The notes under the pieces were generated by a model. That model had not been told where the DNA came from. It did not search any database and worked only from the letters and a program-made list of their open reading frames with translations. DNA of 64,000 bases from JAKOUY01 sp037045185 (GTDB lineage: Bacteria; Actinomycetota; Acidimicrobiia; Acidimicrobiales; Ilumatobacteraceae). The position numbers were made by a program, and so were the translations under genes. Where the stretch lies: NCBI GenBank assembly GCA_037045185.1, contig JBAOHQ010000008.1, positions 496,001 through 560,000 of the forward strand, given 5' to 3'. Below are positions 31,282 to 40,816 of this stretch, piece after piece; the first letter of the stretch is position 1, and each line of letters opens with the position of its first letter.

Positions 31282-32388
31282 ATGATCACCAGCTTCGACG
31301 ACTATCCGCTGCACCCGGGGTCGCGGCCGATCAACGAGACCAACACCGCCGACCTCAACCACTACGACCGCTACTTCTTCAACGGCTACCCGGCCGGCGG
31401 CGGGCTGTACTTCGCCGCGGCCATGGGCCTGTACCCGAACCGCCAGGTGATGGATGCGGCGTTCTGCGTGGTCCGCGGCCACCGTCAGACCAGCGTGTTC
31501 AGCTCTGGCCGGGCGCCGTCGGACCCGATGGCCGCCACTGCGGTGGGCGCGATCGAGGTGATCATCGACGAGCCACTACGCCGCCTGCGCCTCACCGTCG
31601 ACGCCGCCGAACACGGCGTGCGCGCCGAGCTGAGCTGCGTCGCCAGATCCGGGGCCATCGAGGAACCGCACTTCTTCCAGCGGGCCGGGACACGGGTGGT
31701 GTTCGACTACACCCGCCTGACCCAGTTCGGCCACTGGACCGGCTGGATCGAGCTCGACGGTGAACGCATCGACCTCGGCGACGGGGCCTGGGGATCACGG
31801 GACCGCTCGTGGGGGATCCGACCGGTGGGTGAACCCGCCCCGACCGGCGCCCCCGGACGCAGCGCACCGCAGTTCTTCTGGCTGTGGGCACCGGTGAGCT
31901 TCGACGGAATGGCGACGCACTTCGACGTCAACGAGTACGGCGACGGCCGCCGCTGGCACGAGACCGGCGCCCTCGCCGTGGACGGCGAGGAACCGCGGAT
32001 GATGCGCACGGTGGACTACCGCGTCACCTGGGCGCCGGGGACCCGTTGGGCCGAGGCGTTCGAGTACGACCTCGTCGACTGGAACGACGAGGTCCACACG
32101 GTGACCCTGCAGCCCGGCGAGCCGTTCCACATGCTGGGCATCGGCTACGGCCACCCTCGCTTCGGCCACGGCGTGTGGAACGGCGAGCTGACGACGGCAG
32201 GCGAGCGGCTCGACCTGCCTGTCGCCGACCCGTGCAGCCGCAGCAACCTGCACATCCAGGCGCAGTGCGCCGCCACCTACCGTGGCCCGGACGGCTCGGT
32301 CGGCCACGGCCGGGGGATCCTCGAACAGATCGTCGTCGGCCCGCACCCCAGCGGGTTCACCGGCATCTTCGATCCCTTCGAGGGCTAG
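31282..32388 (+). CDS. Lipocalin-like (DUF7064/AttH-CrtC type) protein
   Basis: A 368-residue soluble protein rich in beta-strand patterns and aromatic residues, for example DLNHYDRYFFNGYP near 30, SWGIRPVGE near 170 and APQFFWLWAPVSFDG near 190. It resembles the two-domain DUF7064/DUF7065 proteins of actinobacteria, related to AttH/CrtC-type lipocalin folds. These often neighbour fatty-acid or steroid degradation genes. Family assignment is from overall look rather than one diagnostic motif. The TetR-NTF2 gene starts 10 bases downstream and may regulate it. Confidence 0.65.
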   Translation: MITSFDDYPLHPGSRPINETNTADLNHYDRYFFNGYPAGGGLYFAAAMGLYPNRQVMDAAFCVVRGHRQTSVFSSGRAPSDPMAATAVGAIEVIIDEPLRRLRLTVDAAEHGVRAELSCVARSGAIEEPHFFQRAGTRVVFDYTRLTQFGHWTGWIELDGERIDLGDGAWGSRDRSWGIRPVGEPAPTGAPGRSAPQFFWLWAPVSFDGMATHFDVNEYGDGRRWHETGALAVDGEEPRMMRTVDYRVTWAPGTRWAEAFEYDLVDWNDEVHTVTLQPGEPFHMLGIGYGHPRFGHGVWNGELTTAGERLDLPVADPCSRSNLHIQAQCAATYRGPDGSVGHGRGILEQIVVGPHPSGFTGIFDPFEG

Positions 32389-32398
32389 CGTTGCACCG

Positions 32399-33433
32399 GT
32401 GAAAAAGCCGACGGTCGAGCAACGCCGCGCCGAGATCCTCGAGGTCACGTGCGAGGTCGTCATCGAGCGTGGCTTCGCCGGAACCCGGATCAGCGACGTC
32501 GCCAAACGGCTGGACGTCTCCACCAGCCTGATCCACTACCACTTCGACTCCAAGGAGCAGCTGCTCGCCGAGGCGTTCTCGCACTACGCCCGCAAGGACC
32601 TGGCCGCCATGGAAGCCCAGATCGAGGCCGCGCCGTCGGCGCTGGAACAGCTCGACCGGGTGATCCACGACTACGTCCCAGAGGGCAGCGGGGACATGGA
32701 GTGGATGCTGTGGATCGACGCCTGGGGCGAGGCGCTGCGCAACCCGATGATGCGGACCATCAGCCAGGAACTGGACGAACACTCCACCCAGCTCGTGGTC
32801 CGGGTCTTGGAGCATGGCGTGGCCACCGAGGAGTTCGACTGCCCCGATCCGGCCGGGACGGCCCTGCGGCTCACCGCGCTGATCGACGGTCTCGCCGTGC
32901 AGTTCGCCGCCCATGACCGGGTGCTCGACCGTGACGATCTGATCGACAGCGTCCGGCGGCTGGCCGCAGCCGAGGTGGGCATCGGCGTCGACGCCTTCGA
33001 CGGTGTGGTCCGCCAGGCACCCGCCGGACTGCGACCGCCATCGCCGTCCACCGAGGCCGCCCTGCGGCGCCTCGTGGCGACGGCCAACGATGCCGTGCTG
33101 CGCCGCGACGCCCAGGCGTTCGGCGCCTCGTTCACCGAGGACGGCCAGTGGGACAACGGTCGCACCACGGCCTCGGGGCGGGCGGCCATCGCCGCGGCGC
33201 TGACCAAAGCGCTCAAGGACCACAGCTGGATCTCGCCGTCGGCGCCCCAGTACGTGTTCGAGGTGGACGAGTCCGACGGCACGGGCGCCGGGCGGGGGAT
33301 GGTCACCGAGCGGGCCAAGCGGCTGTCCGGCAAGGTCACCGAGACGTTGGCCGTCGCCCACGATCGCTACCGCCGCGTGGGCGGGACCTGGCAGATCAGC
33401 GCCCGCCGGCTGGAGATACTCGACCGCGACTGA
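32399..33433 (+). CDS. TetR family regulator fused to an NTF2/SnoaL-like domain
   Basis: A 344-residue protein. Residues 1-60 are a TetR helix-turn-helix (RRAEILEVTCEVVIERGFAG, then VSTSLIHYHFDSKEQLLAEA). A TetR ligand domain runs to about residue 195. After a linker (LRPPSPSTEAALRR), about 115 residues look like an NTF2/SnoaL fold (DAQAFGASFTEDGQWDNGRT and ending HDRYRRVGGTWQISARRLEI). The fold often binds small hydrophobic molecules, so the fusion may sense a lipid-like ligand; that is inference. Start: GTG 32399, VKKPTVEQRRAE. Confidence 0.8.
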   Translation: MKKPTVEQRRAEILEVTCEVVIERGFAGTRISDVAKRLDVSTSLIHYHFDSKEQLLAEAFSHYARKDLAAMEAQIEAAPSALEQLDRVIHDYVPEGSGDMEWMLWIDAWGEALRNPMMRTISQELDEHSTQLVVRVLEHGVATEEFDCPDPAGTALRLTALIDGLAVQFAAHDRVLDRDDLIDSVRRLAAAEVGIGVDAFDGVVRQAPAGLRPPSPSTEAALRRLVATANDAVLRRDAQAFGASFTEDGQWDNGRTTASGRAAIAAALTKALKDHSWISPSAPQYVFEVDESDGTGAGRGMVTERAKRLSGKVTETLAVAHDRYRRVGGTWQISARRLEILDRD

Positions 33434-33437
33434 GGGG

Positions 33438-34507
33438 CTACGGCCGGATGTCGTAGAACGCGTTGGTGGCGTGATCGATCGGCAACCGGCTGAACCGGGT
33501 GAACCCGGCCTCGGCCGCCAGGCGCCGGGCGGCCGACTCCGGTAAGCCGAGCGTGCCCGAGCCCGGCGCCGTCGGGGGCGCTCATCGCCGACGAGAGGCA
33601 GCTCAGCACGCTGACGCCGTACAGCAGCGAGGCCATCGGGTTGCGGGTCACGTTCTCGGCGAAGGTGTCCAGTGCCTTGATGTCCACCAGCAACCACACG
33701 CCGTCGGGCTTCAGCGCGCCACGGATCGCCCGGATCACCTCGGCCGGGTGGGTCATGTCGTGGATGCAGTCGAAGGTGGTCACCAGATCGAGGGAGTGGT
33801 CGTCGGGAAGCGGCACCACTCGCGGGTCGTGGACGTGGGCGTTGGTGACGCCGGCGTCGGCCTGCTTGCGCCGGGCCCGCTCCAGGGCGTGGCTGGAGAT
33901 GTCGTAGCCGGTGAACTGCGACGCCGGGAACGCCGCGGCCATCAGCAGCAGCGCCCCTCCGGCGCCGCAGCCGACGTCTGCCACGTGGGCCCCGGCCCGG
34001 AGGCGCTCGACGACGCCGTCAAGCGCCGGCAGCACCACCGGCAGCAGGAAGGCGCGGTTCCACGGCTCGAAGCTGCGCTCGATGCCCACAGCGCCCTCCG
34101 GGCCGTGGGAGTCGTAGTCGTGGCCCAGCCCGGTGCGGAAGCTGTCCTTCACGTGGCGCAGCGCGTCCATCGTCTGCGGCAGGCGGTGGAACATGCCCAT
34201 CCCGAACGCCGGATGGTCCTCGTCGGCCAGCACCGCCCTGGCCTCCTCGGACATGGACACCGAATCGGCGTCGCCGTCCAGCAGCCGGGCGGCGACCTGG
34301 TTGTGGCACCACTCGCGCACCCAGCGGTAGTGCAGCCCGGTCCGCTCGGCGAGTTCGTCGATGGTCAGCGGCGCCGCCGGCGCCGGCCAGCGCGCGGTAC
34401 AGCCCGAGCGCGTCGCCGAGGTGCACCATCCCGGCGGTGACCGCGCCCTCCAGCTTGCTGAACAGCGCGAAGGAGTACAGCTTCAGTGCGTCGGGATCGG
34501 CCGCCAT
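33438..34507 (-). CDS. SAM-dependent methyltransferase with N-terminal winged helix (two +1 frame breaks)
   Basis: The N-terminus is helical, MAADPDALKLYSFALFSKLE and VHLGDALGLYRAL, then (after a break between about 34393 and 34375) TIDELAERTGLHYRWVREW, a winged-helix pattern of O-methyltransferase-like proteins. The SAM domain reads VADVGCGAGGALLLMAAAFP, GYDISSHALERARR, VTTFDCIHDMTHPAEVIRAI and LLVDIKALD. A second break lies near 33546-33555. The repaired end is LPESAARRLAAEAGFTRF to AFYDIRP, with the stop at 33438. About 355 residues. Substrate unknown. Its start overlaps the enoyl-CoA hydratase stop; GTG 34510 is an alternative start. Confidence 0.82.
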
Positions 34508-35310
34508 CACAGCACCGGACCGGCGAACCGGGGTGGGCGCTGCTCGAAGTGGGCCACCACGGCCTCACGCTGGTTCTCGCCGCCGATCAACCCACCGATC
34601 ACCCGCCGCTCGGCAGCGAACGCGGCCGGCGCATCGGCGTAGTGCAGATGGTGGAACAGCGACTTGGCGCCGCGCACCGCATCGGGGCTGCGCTCGGCGA
34701 TGGCTGCAGCCAGGGCCAGCGCGTCTTCGACCGGACGGTCGGACAACCGGGTGGCCACGCCCAGCTCCTTGGCCTCCCGCCCGTCGAAGAGCCGCGCGGT
34801 GTAGACCAGTTCCCTGGCGACGTCGGCGCCCACCAGCCGGCTCAGCGTCAGCGTGCCGGTCATGTCCGGGATCAGCCCGTAGTAGACCTCGCGGACGCTG
34901 AGCTTGGTGTCCGGGTGGACGACACGCACGTCGGCGGCAAGGGCCAGCTGGATCCCACCGCCGATGGCATGGCCGTGCACGGCGGCGATCACCGGGATGG
35001 GCAGCTCGGCCCACACCCAGCAGGCCTGCTGGGCGCGGTGGGTGATCCGCCCCTCGTCCACGGTGACCAGCCCGTCTGACTCGGAGGCGTCACCGATGGC
35101 GGCCATCGCCGTCAGGTCCAACCCGGCGCAGAACGACGGGCCCTGGCCGCTGAGCACCACGCAGCGCACGTCTGGACGGCCGGCGATCGCCGCGCCCGCG
35201 CCGGCGAGGGCCTCGAACATCGGGATGTCCAAGGCGTTGCGTTTGTCGGGTCTGGACAACTGCACGTGGGCCACACCGTCGCTGACCTCGATCGACACTC
35301 GTTCGCTCAC
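34507..35310 (-). CDS. Enoyl-CoA hydratase/isomerase family protein
   Basis: Crotonase-fold protein, 267 residues from GTG 35310 (SERVSIEVSDGVAHVQLSRP). Oxyanion-hole signatures: CAGLDLTAM near 64 and HGHAIGGGIQLALAADVRV near 118. The catalytic-glutamate region is LSVREVYYGLIPDMTGTLTL near 143. Hydration of enoyl-CoA in fatty-acid oxidation is likely, but crotonases vary widely. It overlaps the downstream methyltransferase by one base (TGATG). The divergent nitroreductase begins 58 bases away. Confidence 0.88.
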   Translation of the reverse strand: MSERVSIEVSDGVAHVQLSRPDKRNALDIPMFEALAGAGAAIAGRPDVRCVVLSGQGPSFCAGLDLTAMAAIGDASESDGLVTVDEGRITHRAQQACWVWAELPIPVIAAVHGHAIGGGIQLALAADVRVVHPDTKLSVREVYYGLIPDMTGTLTLSRLVGADVARELVYTARLFDGREAKELGVATRLSDRPVEDALALAAAIAERSPDAVRGAKSLFHHLHYADAPAAFAAERRVIGGLIGGENQREAVVAHFEQRPPRFAGPVL

Positions 35311-35368
35311 CCGCGCAGTCTGCCAGACCGCTCTCGCTCCCACCGGCCCAAGCTGCGAGACTGCGGCC

Positions 35369-36017
35369 ATGCGACTGAACCTGACCGCCGACGACGTGCT
35401 GACCACCACCCGCGCCGTCCGCAAGCGCCTGGATTTCGACCGCCCGGTGGAGCGCGCGGGTCCTCGAGGAGTGCCTGCAGATCGCCCTGCAGGCGCCGAC
35501 GGGATCGAATCGGCAGGGCTGGCAGTGGATCTTCGTCACCGACCCGGACCTCAAGGCGGCCCTCGCCGACATCTACCGGCCGAACTTCGAGGCGTACCGC
35601 AGGATGGTGGCCAACGCCTCGTACCCCGACGGCGACGCCCGCGCCGCCCGGGTCAGCAAGGTCTACGACTCGGCCAGCTACCTGGCCGAGCACTTCCACC
35701 GCGTCCCGGTCATCCTCGTGCCCTGCGTGGAAGGCACGCGTGACCCGCTGCCCGGCGCGGCCAGCGCCAGCATGTGGGGCTCGCTGCTCCCGGCCGTGTG
35801 GAGCTTCATGCTGGCGGCGCGCGAACGCGGCCTGGGTACGGCATGGACCACGCTGCACCTGCTGAACAACGGCGACAACGAGGCCGCCCACGTGCTGGGG
35901 ATCCCGCCGGGCTGGGTCCAGGCGGGAATGTTCCCCATCGCCTACACCGTCGGCACGGACTTCAAGCCCGCCGCTCGCCGCCCGATCGACGACCTGGTCC
36001 ACTGGGACCGCTGGTAG
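35369..36017 (+). CDS. Nitroreductase family protein (one +1 frame break)
   Basis: FMN-dependent nitroreductase-fold protein. The start MRLNLTADDVLTTTRAVRKRLDF gives the family's TTRxxRxxD-like N-terminus. After the break the frame reads VLEECLQIALQAPTGSNRQGWQW, the FMN-binding QAPTGSN motif. Later come MLAARERGLGTAWTTLHL and GIPPGWVQAGMFPIAYTVG. The break fits an extra G at 35456 directly after an in-frame CGC: VER|RVLEECL. Repaired length is about 215 residues. Physiological substrate unknown. Confidence 0.87.
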
Positions 36018-36023
36018 CCGCCC

Positions 36024-36757
36024 TCAGTCGACGAGACGCAGGCCGGCCGGGCTGATGCTGGGCTCGGCGTTGGGCAGGTCCACCACGAACTGGGTGCGGT
36101 ACGCGGGAAACACGTGCTCGCTGAGCAGTACTGGCCGGCCGCCGGTGTCAGTGGTGATCCGCTCGCAGCGCAGCACCGGGCTGGCGGGCGGCACGTCCAG
36201 CAGCGCGGCATCGGCCGCGGTCACGATGTCCGCGCCGATGGTCTGGGTGGCGCCGCGCGAGGGTGATGCCGACCAGTTCGTAGAAGGGCCGCTGCTCGAC
36301 GTCGTGGCGGCTGAAGTGGTGGCCGATCTCGGCCGGGCACCACACGGTGACCACGGCGAACGGCTCACCGTTGGCCAGATTCAAGCGTTTCACGCGCAGC
36401 ACCTGGTCACAGCCGAGCACCTCACGGGCGCGGGCCGTGGACGGGCCGAAGGCGTACTCGAGGATCTTGCGGTCGGCGGCGAGGCCGCGGTCACCGAGTT
36501 GGCCCTCGATCGTGGCCAGGGAGTTGAGCCGCTGGGGCACCGGGGCCATGGCGATGTACCAGCCGAACCCTTGGCGGCTGTCGACGAGCCCCTCGTCGCG
36601 GCAGGATCTCCAGCGCCCGGCGAACGGTGACCCGGCTGACCGCGAACTCGGCCGACAGGTCGCTCTCGCTGGGCAGGACGCGCCCCGGCGCCATCGAGCG
36701 CACCCGCTGGCGCAACTCGTCGGCGATCACGTGGTAACGAATCGGTCGATCACTCAC
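36024..36757 (-). CDS. GntR/HutC-family transcriptional regulator (two +1 frame breaks)
   Basis: N-terminal winged helix: RPIRYHVIADELRQRV, then LPSESDLSAEFAVSRVTVRRALEIL. The C-terminal UTRA effector domain reads KILEYAFGPSTARAREVLG, VKRLNLANGEPFAVVTVWCP and FYELVGITL, then TQTIGADIVTAADAALLDV to ISPAGLRLVD. The breaks fit extra bases at 36595 (after CGA) and 36252 (after CGG). The first gives LPR|EGLVDSRQGFGWYI and the second TLAR|ATQTIGAD. Repaired length is about 243 residues. Start GTG 36757. It is divergent from aconitase across 122 bases that contain a clear palindromic operator, so it probably controls acn and itself. Confidence 0.87.
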
Positions 36758-36794
36758 GGCGTCACTCCTCGCGGGAGGCGACTCGATTGCGGAC

Positions 36795-36825
36795 TTGCCA
36801 GACACCTGCGCACTTGTCCTATACT
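36795..36825 (+). promoter_or_regulatory. Candidate acn promoter
   Basis: TTGCCA at 36795-36800 and TATACT at 36820-36825 with a 19-base spacer resemble -35/-10 elements of the main sigma factor. The -10 lies inside the ACTTGT operator array, so a bound repressor would block it. The spacer is slightly long, so this is tentative. Confidence 0.5.
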
Positions 36826-36840
36826 TGTCTACAAGTGCGC
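36808..36840. promoter_or_regulatory. Palindromic operator in the gntR-acn intergenic region
   Basis: GCGCACTTGT (36808-36817) and ACAAGTGCGC (36831-36840) are perfect 10-base inverted arms. Inside lies a third ACTTGT (36823-36828), exactly 11 bases after the first, which also forms the short palindrome ACTTGT-CT-ACAAGT with the right arm. Spacing by one helical turn suggests cooperative binding of dimers. The divergent GntR protein is the obvious candidate ligand. A similar array occurs before icd. Confidence 0.7.
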
Positions 36841-36879
36841 AGCGATGCAACCCGCACCGCGCGACGACAAGGAGCCGAG

Positions 36880-39144
36880 ATGACCGTCACCGCCGGAACC
36901 CCGATCGACCTCGTCGAAGGTGTCTACGCCACCCTCCCCGGGCGCGTCGCCGCCGGACGGGCCGCGTTCGGGCGCCCGCTGACGCTGGCCGAGAAGATCT
37001 TGCTCAACCACCTGCGGTCGGTGGACGTGGCCATCGAGCGCGGCGTCACCTACAACGACTTCCACCCCGACCGGGTGGCGATGCAGGACGCAACCGCCCA
37101 GATGGCCCTGCTGCAGTTCATGACCGCCGGCCTGCCCACCACCGCCGTGCCATCCACCGTGCACTGCGACCACCTGATCTCGGCACGGGTCGGCGCCCTC
37201 GCCGACCTGGACAGCGCCATCGACACCAACCGTGAGGTCTACGACTTCCTGCGGACCGTCAGCGCAAAATATGGCATCGGCTTCTGGGGACCTGGCAGCG
37301 GCATCATCCACCAGGTCGTGCTGGAGAACTACGCCTTCCCCGGCGGGATGATGATCGGCACCGACAGCCACACGCCCAACGCCGGCGGCCTGGGAATGGT
37401 GGCCATCGGTGTGGGCGGCGCCGACGCGGTGGACGTGATGACCGGTTTCCCGTTCAACGTCCGCTGGCCGAAGGTGATCGGCGTCAAGCTCACTGGGACG
37501 CTGAGCGGCTGGTCGTCGCCCAAGGACGTCATCTTGGAGGTGGCCAGGGTCCTCACCGTCGAGGGCGGCACCGGCGCCATCGTCGAGTACTTCGGCCCGG
37601 GCGCCGACAGCATCAGCGCCACCGGCAAGGCGACGATCTGCAACATGGGCGCCGAGATCGGCGCCACCTGCAGCGTGTTCGGCTACGACGCGAACATGTC
37701 CAGCTACCTGAAGGCCACCGGCCGTGAGGCCATCGCCGATGCCGCCGACCGCGTCGCCGACCACCTCCGCCCCGACGACGGGGCTCACTACGACCGCCTC
37801 GTGGAGATCGACCTCGACGAGCTCAAGCCGCTGATCAACGGACCGCACAGCCCGGATCGGGCCAACCGCGTCGGCACCCAGGTGGGAGACGAGGCCCGGG
37901 CCAACGGCTGGCCGCTGGAGATCAGTTCGGCCCTCATCGGCAGCTGCACGAACAGCTCCTACGAGGACATCACCCGCGCTGCCTCGATCGCCCGCCAGGC
38001 CGCGGCCCACGGACTCACCGCCAAGACCGAGTTGCTGGTCACCCCGGGATCCGAGCAGACCCGGGCCACCATCGAGCGCGACGGGCTGATCGCCGATCTC
38101 GAGGCCATCGGCGCCACCGTGCTGGCCAACGCCTGCGGGCCGTGCATCGGCCAGTGGGACCGCCCGGCGTCGGCGAACAACACGCCAAACACCATCGTCA
38201 ACTCGTTCAACCGCAACTTCCCCAAGCGCAACGACGGCTCGGCGAACACGCTCTCGTTCGTGACCAGCCCGGACACGGTGGTGGCGCTGGCGCTAGCCGG
38301 GCGGTTGGACTTCGACCCCACCACCGACACGATCGAGGCCCCCGACGGCACCCCGGTGTTGCTCCAGGCGCCCGTCGGCGAGGTGCTGCCGCACAGCGGC
38401 TACGACCCCGGGCAGAACACGTTCACCCCACCGCCGGCCGACGGAAGTGGCGTGGTGGTGGAGGTGTCCCCCACCAGCACCAGGCTGCAACTCCTCGAAC
38501 CGTTCGCCCCCTGGGACGGCGACGACTACACCAACCTGCCGGTGCTGATGAAGGCCCAGGGAAAGTGCACCACCGATCACATCTCGGCGGCCGGCAAGTG
38601 GCTGACCTACCGCGGTCACCTGGAGAACATCTCCGGCAACCTGTTCCTCGGCGCGGTCAACGCCTTCACCGGCGCGGTGGGTGAGGGCAAGGATGCCCGC
38701 GACGGCAGCGTGGACACCTTCCCCAACCTGGCCAAGAAGTACAGCGAGGCCGGCATCCGCTGGGTAGCCATCGGTGATCGCAACTACGGCGAGGGCTCCT
38801 CGCGTGAGCACGCCGCCATGGAGCCCCGGTTCCGCGGCGGCGTGGTCATCCTGGCGCGCAGCTTCGCCCGGATCCACGAGACCAACCTGAAGAAGCAGGG
38901 CCTCGTCCCGCTGACCTTCGCCGACCCCGACACCTACGACCTGATCGGCGAGGACGACCGGATCAACGTGATCGACCTCCCGCCCGTGCCCGGCCGCAAC
39001 GTACGCTGCCAGATCGTCAAGCCGGACGGCACGGTGGTCGACTTCGAGGGTGTCCACACCTTCAGCGACGAGCAGGTGGAGTGGTTCCGCGCCGGCTCGG
39101 CGCTGAACGTCGTCAAGCGCAAGGTCGCCGACGCGGCGAGCTGA
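36880..39144 (+). CDS. acn: Aconitate hydratase (mitochondrial-type)
   Basis: 4Fe-4S TCA enzyme that isomerises citrate to isocitrate. 754 residues from ATG 36880, with AAGGAG about 7 bases upstream. This is shorter than AcnA (about 890) and matches the mitochondrial-type branch. Motifs: CDHLISARVG near 93, TDSHTPNAGGLGMVAIGVGGADA near 160, cluster cysteines in LIGSCTNSSYED near 350 and ANACGPCIGQWDR near 415. The C-terminal swivel domain carries GDRNYGEGSSREHAAMEPR near 630. The frame is intact. It lies next to a divergent GntR gene and shares an operator-like motif with icd. Confidence 0.96.
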   Translation: MTVTAGTPIDLVEGVYATLPGRVAAGRAAFGRPLTLAEKILLNHLRSVDVAIERGVTYNDFHPDRVAMQDATAQMALLQFMTAGLPTTAVPSTVHCDHLISARVGALADLDSAIDTNREVYDFLRTVSAKYGIGFWGPGSGIIHQVVLENYAFPGGMMIGTDSHTPNAGGLGMVAIGVGGADAVDVMTGFPFNVRWPKVIGVKLTGTLSGWSSPKDVILEVARVLTVEGGTGAIVEYFGPGADSISATGKATICNMGAEIGATCSVFGYDANMSSYLKATGREAIADAADRVADHLRPDDGAHYDRLVEIDLDELKPLINGPHSPDRANRVGTQVGDEARANGWPLEISSALIGSCTNSSYEDITRAASIARQAAAHGLTAKTELLVTPGSEQTRATIERDGLIADLEAIGATVLANACGPCIGQWDRPASANNTPNTIVNSFNRNFPKRNDGSANTLSFVTSPDTVVALALAGRLDFDPTTDTIEAPDGTPVLLQAPVGEVLPHSGYDPGQNTFTPPPADGSGVVVEVSPTSTRLQLLEPFAPWDGDDYTNLPVLMKAQGKCTTDHISAAGKWLTYRGHLENISGNLFLGAVNAFTGAVGEGKDARDGSVDTFPNLAKKYSEAGIRWVAIGDRNYGEGSSREHAAMEPRFRGGVVILARSFARIHETNLKKQGLVPLTFADPDTYDLIGEDDRINVIDLPPVPGRNVRCQIVKPDGTVVDFEGVHTFSDEQVEWFRAGSALNVVKRKVADAAS

Positions 39145-39145
39145 G

Positions 39146-39835
39146 ATGCCGTCCGACGAGTTCGGCCAGCCGATCAGCTTCGCGGTTCCCGGGTGGACCA
39201 CCCGGCCGCGGCCGGACCCCGACGTCCTCACCGGTCGCGACGTGCGCCTGGAGCGCCTGGCCGACCAGCACCTCACGGACCTCACGGCCACCATCTGCGC
39301 GCCCGGCACCGAGGCGCGCTGGACGTACATGCCGGCGGGGCCCTTCGCCGGGCGGGAGGCGTACGCGGCCTACGCCCGGACGCTGATCGACGACCCGGGC
39401 ACGGTCCCGCTGGCCATCGTCGACCAGCGCTCCGGCACGGCCATCGGCCAGGCCACCTACCTGCGGATCGATCCGGACGTCGGCTCGATCGAGGTCGGCT
39501 CGATCATGTACAGCCCGCAACTCGCCCGGACCCGCGCGGCGACGGAGTGCATGTACCTGATGATGCGCCACGCCTTCGACGACCTCGGGTACCGGCGCTA
39601 CGAGTGGAAGTGCGACGAGCTGAATGCCCCGTCACGGCGCGCCGCGCTGCGCCTCGGCTTCACCTTCGAGGGGATCTTCCGCCAGGCCACGATGTACAAG
39701 GGGCGCAACCGGGACACGGCCTGGTTCGCCATCACCGACCGCGACTGGCCGGCGCTTCGACCGGGCTACGAGGCCTGGCTGGCGCCGGGCAACTTCGACG
39801 AGCGCGGCGTCCAGCGCACGCGGCTATTCGGGTGA
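39146..39835 (+). CDS. GNAT acetyltransferase, RimJ/RimL-like
   Basis: A 229-residue GNAT protein of the RimJ/RimL type. VRLERLADQHLTDLTATI near 32, GQATYLRIDPDVGSIEVGS near 100, then a relaxed acetyl-CoA loop (TRAATECMYLMMRHAFDDLGYRR) and the typical KCDELNAPSRRAALRLGFTFEG near 155 to 177. It begins 2 bases after the acn stop and is probably cotranscribed. Substrate unknown. Its 3' end overlaps the convergent desaturase gene by 12 bases. Confidence 0.88.
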   Translation: MPSDEFGQPISFAVPGWTTRPRPDPDVLTGRDVRLERLADQHLTDLTATICAPGTEARWTYMPAGPFAGREAYAAYARTLIDDPGTVPLAIVDQRSGTAIGQATYLRIDPDVGSIEVGSIMYSPQLARTRAATECMYLMMRHAFDDLGYRRYEWKCDELNAPSRRAALRLGFTFEGIFRQATMYKGRNRDTAWFAITDRDWPALRPGYEAWLAPGNFDERGVQRTRLFG

Positions 39836-40807
39836 CAGCCCGGACAGCTTGTCGACCAGCTTGACCTTGGCCCGCTCCTTGGCGTCACGGGCCCGTTCGG
39901 CGATGCGCCGGGCCAGCTCACCGATCCGGGTGATCTGACGCAGCAGGGCGTCACGCGCCGCTTCGGCCTCGGCCGTGAGGTTCTGCAGGGTCTCGACCTT
40001 CCACCACTTCAGGACCACCGGCTCGAGGATCTGGGCGTGGTGCTGGTCGAGGTTGTAGATGCCGGCCCGGGCGATGAGGTCGGCATGGCGGCGGAATCCG
40101 GGGATGCCCGTGCCGGGCATGGCGAACTCACGAACCTGCCGTTCGATGGCCGGCAGGACGATCGACGGGGCGATCTCCAGCGCCGCCGAGGTCAGGTCGC
40201 GGTACAGCAGGAAGTGGAAGTTCTCGTCGGCAGCCACCCGGCTGATCACCTGGTAGCCGGCCTGGCCGAGCGGATGGTCGGACCACGCCGTCTGCAACGA
40301 TTTGGCGGTGTTGCGATGGGCGATGCGCGTCGCCAGCTCCTGCAGCGAGACGTAGACGAACCCGTCCACCGGGGTGGGCGGGTTGGGCACCTGGCCGCCG
40401 CACATCTGGGCCATGCGGGCGTCCTCCAACTCCCACGGATCGAGCGCCCGGCTCACCAGGGCGTAGTCACGCAGCGCCTGGGCGTGACGGGCTTCCTCGG
40501 CCACCCAGCGGTGCGACCACTCCCGCCAGATCCCGTCCCGGCCGAACAGCCGGTCGATGGTGTGGAAGTAGTACGGCAGGTTGTCCTCGGTGAGCAAGTT
40601 GACGAACAGCGCGCTGCGCAGCTCGTCCGGAAGTGGCACGTCGTGGAGATCGAACTCGTCGCGCGACGGGTAGGCCCGGCCCTGCTCCCACGGCACGAAC
40701 TCGTGGGGGTACCACGGCTTGCAGGTGTCGTAGTGGCGGTGGACTAGTTGCTCGGCGACGGGCGTCAGCTCGTGCATCAGGTCCCGTTCGGCGAGAGCGG
40801 TGGGCAT
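39824..40807 (-). CDS. desA: Acyl-ACP desaturase-like diiron protein (DesA type)
   Basis: Ferritin-fold diiron enzyme of 327 residues resembling mycobacterial DesA and plant stearoyl-ACP desaturases, which insert a double bond into acyl-ACP. Iron-ligand motifs: RWVAEEARHAQALRDYA near 103 (EExxH) and RVAADENFHFLLYRD near 195 (the second E-N-x-H). The ferritin-like core is continuous, with a basic C-terminal tail (ARDAKERAKVKLVDKL). Soluble; it would need ferredoxin. A TetR-type dyad directly upstream suggests regulation by a lipid-sensing repressor. Confidence 0.88.
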   Translation of the reverse strand: MPTALAERDLMHELTPVAEQLVHRHYDTCKPWYPHEFVPWEQGRAYPSRDEFDLHDVPLPDELRSALFVNLLTEDNLPYYFHTIDRLFGRDGIWREWSHRWVAEEARHAQALRDYALVSRALDPWELEDARMAQMCGGQVPNPPTPVDGFVYVSLQELATRIAHRNTAKSLQTAWSDHPLGQAGYQVISRVAADENFHFLLYRDLTSAALEIAPSIVLPAIERQVREFAMPGTGIPGFRRHADLIARAGIYNLDQHHAQILEPVVLKWWKVETLQNLTAEAEAARDALLRQITRIGELARRIAERARDAKERAKVKLVDKLSGLSPE

Positions 40808-40816
40808 GAATGCAGT

